Below are positions 9,011 to 16,248 of a DNA stretch of 64,000 nucleotides, in pieces. The DNA comes from Chromobacterium haemolyticum DSM 19808. Lineage in GTDB: Bacteria; Pseudomonadota; Gammaproteobacteria; Burkholderiales; Chromobacteriaceae. The position numbers were made by a program, and so were the translations under genes. The first letter of the stretch is position 1; the number at the start of each line of letters is the position of its first letter. The notes beneath the pieces were generated by a model. The model saw nothing but the letters and a program-made list of their open reading frames with translations. It was not told the origin of the DNA and did no database searches. Location: contig NZ_JONK01000021.1 of NCBI RefSeq assembly GCF_000711885.1, positions 30,058-94,057 of the forward strand, read 5' to 3'.

Positions 9011-9030
9011 ATTTCTGTGTTGACAGAAAT
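9011..9030. promoter_or_regulatory. Operator copy 1: ATTTCTGT-N4-ACAGAAAT palindrome
   Basis: Perfect 8-bp inverted repeat with a 4-base spacer, upstream of the GbsR/MarR regulator gene. The same palindrome recurs at 9643-9662 before the next operon, and both are followed by a TTTC(G/A)GAAAC extension. Its right arm contains the -35 hexamer TTGACA. It is most simply read as the binding site of the regulator encoded between the two copies. Confidence 0.7.
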
Positions 9031-9048
9031 TTCGGAAACAAATATTGT
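9020..9048 (+). promoter_or_regulatory. Sigma-70 promoter of the GbsR/MarR regulator gene
   Basis: TTGACA (9020-9025), 17-base spacer, TATTGT (9043-9048). The expected transcription start, about seven bases downstream, falls at or next to the ATG at 9056, so the transcript would be leaderless or nearly so. The -35 lies inside the operator palindrome, consistent with autorepression. Confidence 0.6.
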
Positions 9049-9055
9049 TAACCCC

Positions 9056-9583
9056 ATGGAACTGACACCCGTATCTCAACGCTTCGTGCTGCACTGGGGC
9101 GAAATGGGCACCCGCTGGGGCGTGAACCGCACCGTTGCTCAAATACACGCGCTGCTGTTCATTACCGGACGCCCGCTGAACGCCGAGGAACTGGCCGACA
9201 CCCTCAACGTGGCCCGCTCCAACATCAGCAATAGTCTGAAAGAGCTGCAAAACTGGCAACTGATCCGCACCGTGCATGTGCTGGGCGACCGCCGCGACCA
9301 CTTCGAGACCTCGGGCGATGTCTGGGAACTGTTCCGCATCATCGTGGCGGAGCGGCAACGCCGCGAAATCGAACCCACGCTGCTGGTGCTGAAGGAATGC
9401 ATGGACAGCCCGGACTTTCAGCAGGAAAGCCCGCTGGCGCAGGAACGCATCCGCAACACCTGGCAGTTCATGGACACGCTGACCTCCTGGACCCGTGAAA
9501 TGCTGCGGCTGTCCACCGCCACCCTGAGCCGGGTATTGAAGATGGGCGCCAGCATCCAGAAGCTGCTGGGCCGGGACAAGTAA
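9056..9583 (+). CDS. GbsR/MarR family transcriptional regulator
   Basis: 175-aa winged-helix DNA-binding protein. The region 'RPLNAEELADTLNVARSNISNSLKELQNWQLI' (about residues 40-72) is the helix-turn-helix plus recognition helix, followed by the wing 'VLGDRRDHFET'; the C-terminal half is helical and likely dimerises. The ATG at 9056 is chosen because the protein then starts at the conserved 'SQRFVLHWGEMG'; an in-frame ATG at 9017 lies inside the operator and promoter. No Shine-Dalgarno is visible. Identical palindromes sit before this gene and before the next operon, so it probably represses itself and that operon. Ligand unknown. Confidence 0.85.
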   Translation: MELTPVSQRFVLHWGEMGTRWGVNRTVAQIHALLFITGRPLNAEELADTLNVARSNISNSLKELQNWQLIRTVHVLGDRRDHFETSGDVWELFRIIVAERQRREIEPTLLVLKECMDSPDFQQESPLAQERIRNTWQFMDTLTSWTREMLRLSTATLSRVLKMGASIQKLLGRDK

Positions 9584-9642
9584 ACACACGGCGCGGGTTG
9601 GATCGGCGCAGCCACAATGCCCGCCCTTTTTTTTGCCACTAT

Positions 9643-9662
9643 ATTTCTGTTTTGACAGAAAT
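9643..9662. promoter_or_regulatory. Operator copy 2: ATTTCTGT-N4-ACAGAAAT palindrome
   Basis: Second perfect copy of the palindrome at 9011-9030, differing only in the spacer (TTTG instead of GTTG). It lies 22 bases before the first gene of the membrane/SDR operon. A TATATT sequence (9640-9645) overlapping its left arm could be the -10 box, so a bound repressor would cover the transcription start region. Confidence 0.7.
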
Positions 9663-9684
9663 TTCAGAAACCAAGGAGAACACC

Positions 9685-10056
9685 ATGAGCGGATTCATCA
9701 TCAGCATGATCATCATCCCCCTGTTGTGCGGCCTGCTGTGCTGGTGGCTGCTGGCCGGGCCTTTGCGGCAAGTGACCCAAGCGCTTTGCGAGCACGGCGC
9801 TGGCGGCCCGTTCTGGCAACGCGCCTTCTTGATCCTGATCCTGGCCGGCCCGCTGCTAGCCGTGCTGCTGTTCGCGCCTGACGTCCCCTCCGCCTCCTTA
9901 TGGCTGGACATCCGCGGCATCCTGATGTGGGCCTTGCTGGGCGTAGTGGCGCAAATGCTGGTGCTGTTGCGTCTGGTGTGGCGACAAGTGGCGCCGCGTC
10001 CCGGCGCCCATCAGGTCCAAACCGCGCCGGCCGCTCCCCGGGAGGCTACGCAATGA
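9685..10056 (+). CDS. Hypothetical inner-membrane protein, first gene of a regulated operon
   Basis: 123-aa protein with three predicted transmembrane segments (about residues 4-25, 45-62 and 72-95) and a short basic, proline-rich cytosolic tail. I do not recognise the family. The ATG at 9685 follows an AAGGAGAA ribosome site; an upstream ATG at 9598 would read through the operator and is rejected. Its stop overlaps the next ATG (ATGA). It heads a four-gene run in which every junction is an ATGA overlap, so the products are probably made together. Confidence 0.75.
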   Translation: MSGFIISMIIIPLLCGLLCWWLLAGPLRQVTQALCEHGAGGPFWQRAFLILILAGPLLAVLLFAPDVPSASLWLDIRGILMWALLGVVAQMLVLLRLVWRQVAPRPGAHQVQTAPAAPREATQ

Positions 10057-10892
10057 AGATACTGCTCTTGGGCGGCAGCGGCTTCATCGGCCGGCCGCTG
10101 CGTCAGCGCCTGGAACAAGACGGTCATCACGTCAGCGCGCCCAGCCGTCGCCAGTTGGATCTGCGCCAGCCGCGCGCCGACTGGCGTTACTGGCTGGAAA
10201 ACGTCGACGTGGTGGTCAACGCCGCCGGCCAACTGCTGGACCGCCCGGCCGGCGCGCTGGAAGCCATTCATCACCTGGGGCCGCTGCAGTTGGCCAGCAT
10301 GGCCTATCAGGCCGATGTCCGCCGCTGGGTGCAATTGTCGGCCCTCGGCGCGGATCCGCAAGCGGACACCCTGTTCCTGGCCGGCAAGGGCCGCGGCGAC
10401 GCCGCCCTGCTGGCCAGCGGCCTGGAGGCGCGCATCGCGCGCCCCTCGCTGATCTACGGTCCACAAGGCGCCAGCAGCCGTCTGCTGCTGCAACTGGCGC
10501 GGCTGCCGCTGTGGCTGCTGCCCGATGGCGGCAGCCAACAGGTGCAGCCGGTCGCGCGCGACGACGTGATCGACGGTCTGGCGAGGCTGGCCGCGGCCGA
10601 TGAAGCGCCGGAGGGCGTCGTCGATTTCGTCGGCGCCGAAGCGCTGACGCTGGCTGACTATCTGCGCCAGCTGCGCCAACTGCAAGGTCTGCCCTCGCCC
10701 GCCTACATACTCAACCTGCCGCCTCAAGCCAGCCGGGCGCTGGCGACGCTGGCCGAACGCTGGCCGGCCAGCCTGATCAGCCGCGATACCCTGACCATGC
10801 TGAACCGCGGCAGCTGCGGCGACCCGGCCGCCCTCGGCGCGCTGCTGCAACGCGCCCCGCTGGCCAGCAGCCAATTCCGGGAAGCGCCATGA
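10053..10892 (+). CDS. NAD(P)-dependent SDR / epimerase-like protein
   Basis: 279-aa Rossmann-fold protein of the extended or atypical short-chain dehydrogenase type. The N-terminal nucleotide-binding motif is 'ILLLGGSGFIGRPL' (residues 3-16, GxxGxxG), followed by 'VDVVVNAAGQL' and 'VQLSALGA', as in NmrA/NDUFA9-like proteins. The canonical catalytic YxxxK is not evident, so it may be a redox sensor or binding protein rather than a dehydrogenase. It is coupled by ATGA overlaps to the membrane-protein genes on both sides. Substrate unknown. Confidence 0.8.
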   Translation: MKILLLGGSGFIGRPLRQRLEQDGHHVSAPSRRQLDLRQPRADWRYWLENVDVVVNAAGQLLDRPAGALEAIHHLGPLQLASMAYQADVRRWVQLSALGADPQADTLFLAGKGRGDAALLASGLEARIARPSLIYGPQGASSRLLLQLARLPLWLLPDGGSQQVQPVARDDVIDGLARLAAADEAPEGVVDFVGAEALTLADYLRQLRQLQGLPSPAYILNLPPQASRALATLAERWPASLISRDTLTMLNRGSCGDPAALGALLQRAPLASSQFREAP

Positions 10893-11257
10893 ATCCGTCC
10901 ACACGCAATATTGAATACGCGCTGGCGGCGCTGTGGCTGTGGAGCGGCCTACAGCCGCCGCTCAGCGCCTGGGACGCGTCCATCGTCATGCTGCAGCGTT
11001 TGCCGCTACCCGTCGGCTGGGCAGCGCCGCTCTTTCTCGCCGCCTGCGGCCTGGACCTCGCCTTCGGTCTGCTGACCCTACTGCGCCCCTGCCGCGCCTT
11101 GTGGCGGGCCCAGGCCGCCGCGGTCGCCGGCTATAGCCTTACGCTGGCGATCTGGCTGCCGGAAAACTGGCTGCATCCGTTCGCGCCATTAATGAAAAAC
11201 CTGCCCATTCTGGCCATGCTGCTTTGGCTGGGCGCTCGCCGGGAGACTCTCTCATGA
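10889..11257 (+). CDS. DoxX-like membrane protein
   Basis: 122-aa protein with four hydrophobic helices and the feel of the DoxX-like superfamily: 'ALAALWLWSGLQPPLSAWD' at the N-terminus, 'AAPLFLAACGLDLAFGLLTLL' in the middle and 'WLHPFAPLMKNLPILAMLL' at the end. DoxX-type proteins are small quinone- or redox-linked membrane proteins, mostly of unknown role. ATGA overlaps bind it to the SDR gene before it and the DUF2269 gene after it. Confidence 0.75.
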   Translation: MNPSTRNIEYALAALWLWSGLQPPLSAWDASIVMLQRLPLPVGWAAPLFLAACGLDLAFGLLTLLRPCRALWRAQAAAVAGYSLTLAIWLPENWLHPFAPLMKNLPILAMLLWLGARRETLS

Positions 11258-11724
11258 ACGTCTATCTCGTGGTCAAAACCTTGCATATCCTGTCCGCCAC
11301 CCTGATGGTGGGCACCGGCTTCGGCTCCGCCTTCTACATGTTCTTCGTCAACCGCGGCCGCCAGAGCGCAGCCCAGGCCGAGGTAGCGCGGCTTGTGGTG
11401 CGCGCCGACTGGTGGTTCACCACTCCAGCAGTGATTTTTCAGCCGCTGTCCGGTCTGTGGCTGGCGCGGCAGGCCGGTTGGCCTCTGGCCAGCGGCTGGC
11501 TGCTCACCTCCATAGGACTGTTCCTGTTCGCCGGCCTGTGCTGGCTGCCGGTACTGCGGCTGCAAATCCGCATGGCGACGATGGCGCGCGCCGCCGTCGC
11601 CGCCGGCCAACCGCTGCCGGCGCGCTACTGGCGTTACGCCCGCTATTGGGAATGCCTGGGCTATCCGGCCTTTCTGGCCATGCTTAGCACATACTCCCTT
11701 ATGGTGATAAAACCGGCTGGTTGA
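11254..11724 (+). CDS. DUF2269 family membrane protein
   Basis: 156-aa protein with four transmembrane helices. The N-terminal 'VVKTLHILSATLMVGTGFGSAFYM' with its His in the first helix, and 'ADWWFTTPAVIFQPLSGLWLA', are typical of DUF2269 (YqjF-like) proteins. The gene ends the operon that starts at 9685. An upstream in-frame ATG at 11224 lies within the preceding gene; the ATG at 11254 forms the ATGA overlap and is chosen. Function unknown. Confidence 0.8.
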   Translation: MNVYLVVKTLHILSATLMVGTGFGSAFYMFFVNRGRQSAAQAEVARLVVRADWWFTTPAVIFQPLSGLWLARQAGWPLASGWLLTSIGLFLFAGLCWLPVLRLQIRMATMARAAVAAGQPLPARYWRYARYWECLGYPAFLAMLSTYSLMVIKPAG

Positions 11725-11793
11725 GTTGAAAAGCAGATAAAATGCCTGGTTTTTATTATTCAAGCCCGAATCACGGCTTGATCTCTCTGCAAT

Positions 11794-13884
11794 ATGTCGC
11801 TCACTCCTCATTCCTGCATCGATGCCAAAGCTTACCGGCCGGACATCGACGGCTTGCGCGCACTGGCCGTGCTCAGCGTGGTCGCCTTCCACATCGGCCT
11901 GCCTGGATTCGGCGGCGGCTTTGTCGGCGTAGACATTTTTTTCGTCATTTCCGGTTTTCTGATCAGCGGCCTGCTACGTCAGGAATTGCTGGCGCAAGGC
12001 CGCATTGACTTCAAGGCATTCTACGCGCGTCGCATCCGCAGACTGGCTCCGGCCCTAGCGCTGGTGCTGGCCGCCAGCCTGGTTGTAGCCTATTTCGTGA
12101 TGCTGCCGGACGACCAGATAAAACTGGGACGAGAAGTGCGTGCGGTTGCCACATTGTCCGCTAACCATCACTTTCTCAAGCACGCCTTCGATTATTTCGA
12201 CTCCGACGCCGACCTCAAAGTCTTCCTTCACACTTGGTCGCTGGCGGTGGAGGAGCAATATTATCTGGTCTGGCCCTTGCTGCTATGGGCCGTTTTCCGT
12301 CTGAGCAAGGCGGATCGCCATGTTACCGACTCGCGAATGCGCTTGGCGCTGGGTGCGGTCCTGCTTGGATCACTGTGCTTGAGCTTATGGCTAAGCTATC
12401 GCGATACGCCGCAAGCCTTTTATCTGATGCCCGCCCGCGCCTGGGAATTCGCCGCCGGCTCCTTGCTGGCTTTGCTACCGCCCCCGCGCGGAGGCCGGCG
12501 TCTGGCTTTGCCCATCGCTGCTCTCGGCCTGGCGCTGTTGCTGGGGTCAATCGCGCTGCTGAATGAGCGTATGGTCTTTCCCGGCGTCATTGTGTTACTG
12601 CCGGTCATCGGCAGCGTGCTATTCATTCTGGCCGGCATGCTGGACGCATCCAACCCGATAAGCCGCTGCATCGGCTCTCGTCCGTGGACCAGCATCGGTC
12701 TGCTGTCCTACGGCTTTTATCTGTGGCATTGGCCACTGCTGGCGCTGGGCCGCTACTGGGGCCTGGGCGAGCGCGACCTCACCCGCGACATGCTCTTGGG
12801 CGGCGTCCTGGCGCTGGCTCTGGCCTGGCTGAGCTACCGCTATGTGGAGCAACCACTGCGCCGAGGGCAATGGCGAAAGCTGCGCGACGTCAAATCCACG
12901 CTGCGGACCGGCCTGAGCATCACTCTCGGCCTGTGGCTGCTGGGGACTGCCGCTATGTACCTGCCCAAGCGCTTCCCTTGGCCGGGGCAGCAAAATATTC
13001 TGCAGGCCAAACGCGACGCTTTTCATTTTGTTGGCGATTGCGGCATGCCGGCCGACGGTGCCCCTTTGCCCTCACGCTCGCAATGCCTGATCGGCTCGCC
13101 CGGCGCTCCGCTTAAACTGCTGGCCTGGGGCGACTCCCATACCGATCATCTGATGCCGCTGTACGACACACTGGCCAAAGAGAGCGGCGTCGCCGTCCTG
13201 CGCCGGGTCTACCACGGCTGCCCGCCCCTGGCCGACGCCATGCCCGTGGGCGAAGGCAAAAAACGTAGTTGGTGCCTCAACTTCGCCCGAGCCGTGCGCG
13301 CGGAACTACCTCAGTTGGCGGCCCAAGGCGTCACCGGCGTACTCCTCAATGCGCGCTGGAACAGCTACACCGCCCAAGACTTGCCGGGCAGGCCCGCCAT
13401 GACCGGGCTGGTTGCCGCAGGCCTTGACGGCACTCCCAACCTATCCGGCGGCATGAAGGCCGGCGTCGCTCCGCTAGACCGCGCCACCTCGCTGCAAGTC
13501 CTGGAACAATCGTTGAACCGCAACGCGCAAGACATGGCCGGCCTGGGACTGAAGATCGTCCTGGTGCTGCCGGAAGCGGAGATGAGCAAGTCGCCGCCGG
13601 AATGCGTCGCCCGCTTGGGCGCTGCGGCCTGCGATGTTCGGCGTGCTGAAGTTGAGAGCCGTCGCCTGCAAATTGTTCAGCTATTGCAACGCGTCGCCGC
13701 CCGTCACGCGAATATCCGCCTGTGGGAGCCTTTGGACCAGTTCTGCGACGCCAAAACCTGCTTCGCCAGCCGTGATGGCAAAGTGCGCTATCAAGACAAG
13801 GACCACATCACCGCCAGCATGGCGCTGACCTTGACGGAAAGCTTCCGTCCCAGCTTCGACTGGGCAAGAAGCGCCGAGCGCTAA
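11794..13884 (+). CDS. OafA/YrhL-type acyltransferase with C-terminal SGNH domain
   Basis: 696-aa membrane protein that probably O-acetylates a surface polysaccharide such as O-antigen. The N-terminal acyltransferase-3 domain (residues 1-360, about ten helices) begins 'YRPDIDGLRALAVLSVVAFH' and continues 'GFVGVDIFFVISGFLI', with the 'RRIRRLAPAL' loop. A periplasmic SGNH hydrolase-like domain follows, with 'LAWGDSHTDHLMP' near residue 446 (Ser nucleophile) and 'DKDHITASM' near 668 (Asp-His pair). No clear ribosome site precedes the ATG, so the start is provisional. It stands alone, with a strong terminator after it. The acceptor glycan is unknown. Confidence 0.88.
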   Translation: MSLTPHSCIDAKAYRPDIDGLRALAVLSVVAFHIGLPGFGGGFVGVDIFFVISGFLISGLLRQELLAQGRIDFKAFYARRIRRLAPALALVLAASLVVAYFVMLPDDQIKLGREVRAVATLSANHHFLKHAFDYFDSDADLKVFLHTWSLAVEEQYYLVWPLLLWAVFRLSKADRHVTDSRMRLALGAVLLGSLCLSLWLSYRDTPQAFYLMPARAWEFAAGSLLALLPPPRGGRRLALPIAALGLALLLGSIALLNERMVFPGVIVLLPVIGSVLFILAGMLDASNPISRCIGSRPWTSIGLLSYGFYLWHWPLLALGRYWGLGERDLTRDMLLGGVLALALAWLSYRYVEQPLRRGQWRKLRDVKSTLRTGLSITLGLWLLGTAAMYLPKRFPWPGQQNILQAKRDAFHFVGDCGMPADGAPLPSRSQCLIGSPGAPLKLLAWGDSHTDHLMPLYDTLAKESGVAVLRRVYHGCPPLADAMPVGEGKKRSWCLNFARAVRAELPQLAAQGVTGVLLNARWNSYTAQDLPGRPAMTGLVAAGLDGTPNLSGGMKAGVAPLDRATSLQVLEQSLNRNAQDMAGLGLKIVLVLPEAEMSKSPPECVARLGAAACDVRRAEVESRRLQIVQLLQRVAARHANIRLWEPLDQFCDAKTCFASRDGKVRYQDKDHITASMALTLTESFRPSFDWARSAER

Positions 13885-13897
13885 ACCCGCCCCTGCG

Positions 13898-13932
13898 AAT
13901 GGCAGCCTCTTGGCTGCCATTTTCGCTTTTCC
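13898..13932 (+). terminator. Intrinsic terminator of the acyltransferase gene
   Basis: A perfect 10-bp stem (AATGGCAGCC/GGCTGCCATT, 4-base loop) begins 14 bases after the stop codon and is followed by TTCGCTTTT. Confidence 0.85.
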
Positions 13933-14003
13933 CCACGCAATGCCGACGACGTCGACGCCTAGTGTAAAATGGCGTTTTGCCTGAACCAGATAGACACCTC
14001 GCC

Positions 14004-16160
14004 ATGACAGATCTCCTCGCCGGCCTCAATCCAGAACAACTGCGCGCCGTCACCTGGCCCGACAAGAGCGCGCTGGTGCTGGCCGGCGCGGGCAGCGGCA
14101 AAACCCGGGTGCTGACCACCCGCATCGCCTGGCTGCTGTCCACCGGGCAAACCAGCCCCAGCGGCGTTTTGGCGGTGACCTTCACCAACAAGGCCGCGCG
14201 CGAGATGCAAACCCGGCTGGCGAGCATGGTGCCGGTGAACGTGCGCACCATGTGGATAGGCACCTTCCACGGCCTGTGCAACCGCTTTCTGCGCTCGCAC
14301 TACCGCGACGCCGGCCTGCCGCAGACCTTCCAGATCCTGGACTCCGCCGACCAACAAGCGGCCATCAAGCGCCTGCTGAAAAGCCTGGAACTGTCCGACG
14401 AGAAATTTCCGCCGCGCGCGGTGCAAAGCTTCATCAACGGCAGCAAGGAAGCCGGCCTGCGCGCCGACAAGCTGCCGCCGGCGCTCAATCCCTACGAAGC
14501 CAAACTGGTGGAACTGTACGCCGCCTACGACGCCCAGTGTCGCCGCGAAGGCGTGGTGGACTTCGCCGAGCTACTGCTGCGCAGCTACGAACTGCTGAAC
14601 GCCAATCAGGCCCTGCGCCAGCACTACTGCAGCCGCTTCCGCCACATCCTGGTGGACGAGTTTCAGGACACCAACCATCTGCAATACGCCTGGCTCAAGC
14701 TCCTGGCCGGCGACGACGGTTCCTTGTTCGCCGTCGGTGACGACGACCAGAGCATCTACGCTTTCCGCGGCGCGGAAGTGGGCAATATGCGTTCCCTTCT
14801 CAACGATTTCTCGGTCAGCGAGCCGGTGCGCCTGGAGCAAAACTACCGCTCGATGGGTAATATCCTCAACGCCGCCAACGCGCTGATTGAGCAGAATGAC
14901 GGCCGGCTGGGCAAGAATCTGTGGACCGACGCCGGCGAGGGTGAAAAGATCCGTCTGTTCGAGGCCTATTCCGACGGCGAGGAAGCCGAATTCATCACCG
15001 ACGAGGTGCGCAGCCTCAAGCGCGATGGTTTCAACCTCTCCGACATGGCCATTCTCTACCGCTCCAACGCCCAGTCGCGACTGCTGGAGCATGTGCTGGT
15101 CAACGCCCAGATTCCCTACCGCATCTACGGCGGCCTGCGCTTTTTCGAGCGTCAGGAAGTCAAGCACGCGCTGGCCTATCTGCGTCTGATCGCCAACCCG
15201 GAAGACGACAACGCGCTGTTGCGCGTGATCAATGTGCCGGCGCGCGGCATCGGCGCGCGCACGGTGGAAGGCCTGCAGGCGGTCAGCCGCGAGCAAGGCG
15301 TCACGCTGTGGCAGGCCGCCTGCGCCTCCGGCGGCGGCCGCACCGCCGCCAAGCTGGGCGAATTCGTACTGCTGGTGGAGCGCATGCGCGAGCGCAGCCG
15401 CGAACTGAAGCTGGCCGAGGCCGTCAGCCTGGCCATAGACGACTCCGGCCTGCGCGCAATGTACGAACAGGACAAGAAGGAAGGCGAAGAACGGCTGGCC
15501 AACCTGGACGAATTGATCAACGCCGCCGCGGGCTTCATGCCGGACGATCCGGCGCAGGCGCTGACCGAATTCCTCAGCGCCGCCAGCCTGGAAGCCGGCG
15601 AGCACCAGGCCGAAGCCGGTAGCGACGCGTTGCAGCTAATGACGGTCCACGCCGCCAAGGGACTGGAGTTCGACGCCGTATTCGTCTCCGGCCTGGAAGA
15701 AGGCCTGTTCCCGCACGAAAACAGCATGAATGACGGCAAGGGCCTGCAGGAGGAACGCCGGCTGATGTACGTGGCCATCACCCGCGCCCGCCAGCGGCTC
15801 TATCTGTCCAACGCGCAAAGCCGCATGTTGCACGGCCAGAGCCGCTATCCGATCCGCTCTCGCTTCGTCGACGAAATCCCGACGGAGCTCACCCACGACC
15901 TATCTGCTAAAGTGAAAGCGCCGGCCAAGACAAATGCATCGACAAACACATCCTGGCGCACGGTCCCCAAAGTCGGCCGCGTGGCCGCTGACAACAGCCA
16001 GGGCTTCCGCATCGGCCAATCCGTCGAGCACGCCAAGTTCGGCAGCGGCGTGGTGATCAACGCCGAAGGCGGCGGCGAGGATGTGCGTCTGCAAATCAAC
16101 TTCGCCGAACACGGCGTGAAGTGGCTGGATCTGCGCTACGCCAAACTAAGCGCCGGCTGA
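14004..16160 (+). CDS. uvrD: DNA helicase II (UvrD/PcrA)
   Basis: 3'-5' superfamily 1A DNA helicase acting in nucleotide excision and mismatch repair. The 718 aa match E. coli UvrD in length. Walker A 'AGAGSGKT' is at residues 27-34; motif II 'VDEFQDTN' is near 217, motif III 'AVGDDDQSIYAFRGA' shortly after, and motif V/VI is seen in 'LMTVHAAKGLEFDAVFV' and 'VAITRARQRLYL'. The C-terminal Tudor-like tail 'RIGQSVEHAKFGSGVVIN' ends in a beta-rich module typical of UvrD/PcrA. The ATG at 14004 gives the canonical start; an earlier ATG at 13977 adds nine residues. Confidence 0.95.
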   Translation: MTDLLAGLNPEQLRAVTWPDKSALVLAGAGSGKTRVLTTRIAWLLSTGQTSPSGVLAVTFTNKAAREMQTRLASMVPVNVRTMWIGTFHGLCNRFLRSHYRDAGLPQTFQILDSADQQAAIKRLLKSLELSDEKFPPRAVQSFINGSKEAGLRADKLPPALNPYEAKLVELYAAYDAQCRREGVVDFAELLLRSYELLNANQALRQHYCSRFRHILVDEFQDTNHLQYAWLKLLAGDDGSLFAVGDDDQSIYAFRGAEVGNMRSLLNDFSVSEPVRLEQNYRSMGNILNAANALIEQNDGRLGKNLWTDAGEGEKIRLFEAYSDGEEAEFITDEVRSLKRDGFNLSDMAILYRSNAQSRLLEHVLVNAQIPYRIYGGLRFFERQEVKHALAYLRLIANPEDDNALLRVINVPARGIGARTVEGLQAVSREQGVTLWQAACASGGGRTAAKLGEFVLLVERMRERSRELKLAEAVSLAIDDSGLRAMYEQDKKEGEERLANLDELINAAAGFMPDDPAQALTEFLSAASLEAGEHQAEAGSDALQLMTVHAAKGLEFDAVFVSGLEEGLFPHENSMNDGKGLQEERRLMYVAITRARQRLYLSNAQSRMLHGQSRYPIRSRFVDEIPTELTHDLSAKVKAPAKTNASTNTSWRTVPKVGRVAADNSQGFRIGQSVEHAKFGSGVVINAEGGGEDVRLQINFAEHGVKWLDLRYAKLSAG

Positions 16161-16167
16161 GCCTCTT

Positions 16168-16202
16168 CCCGCCGCAGCGGCGGCCGCTTGAGCGATTTTT
16201 AT
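16168..16202 (+). terminator. Probable terminator of uvrD
   Basis: GC-rich inverted repeats (CCGCCGC/GCGGCGG, then CGCT/AGCG) followed by ATTTTTAT lie directly after the uvrD stop. The stem geometry is imperfect, so this is tentative. Confidence 0.45.
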
Positions 16203-16248
16203 AAGTCACACTAATGACAGTTTGCGGAGAATCGTCAAAGATAGCGAG

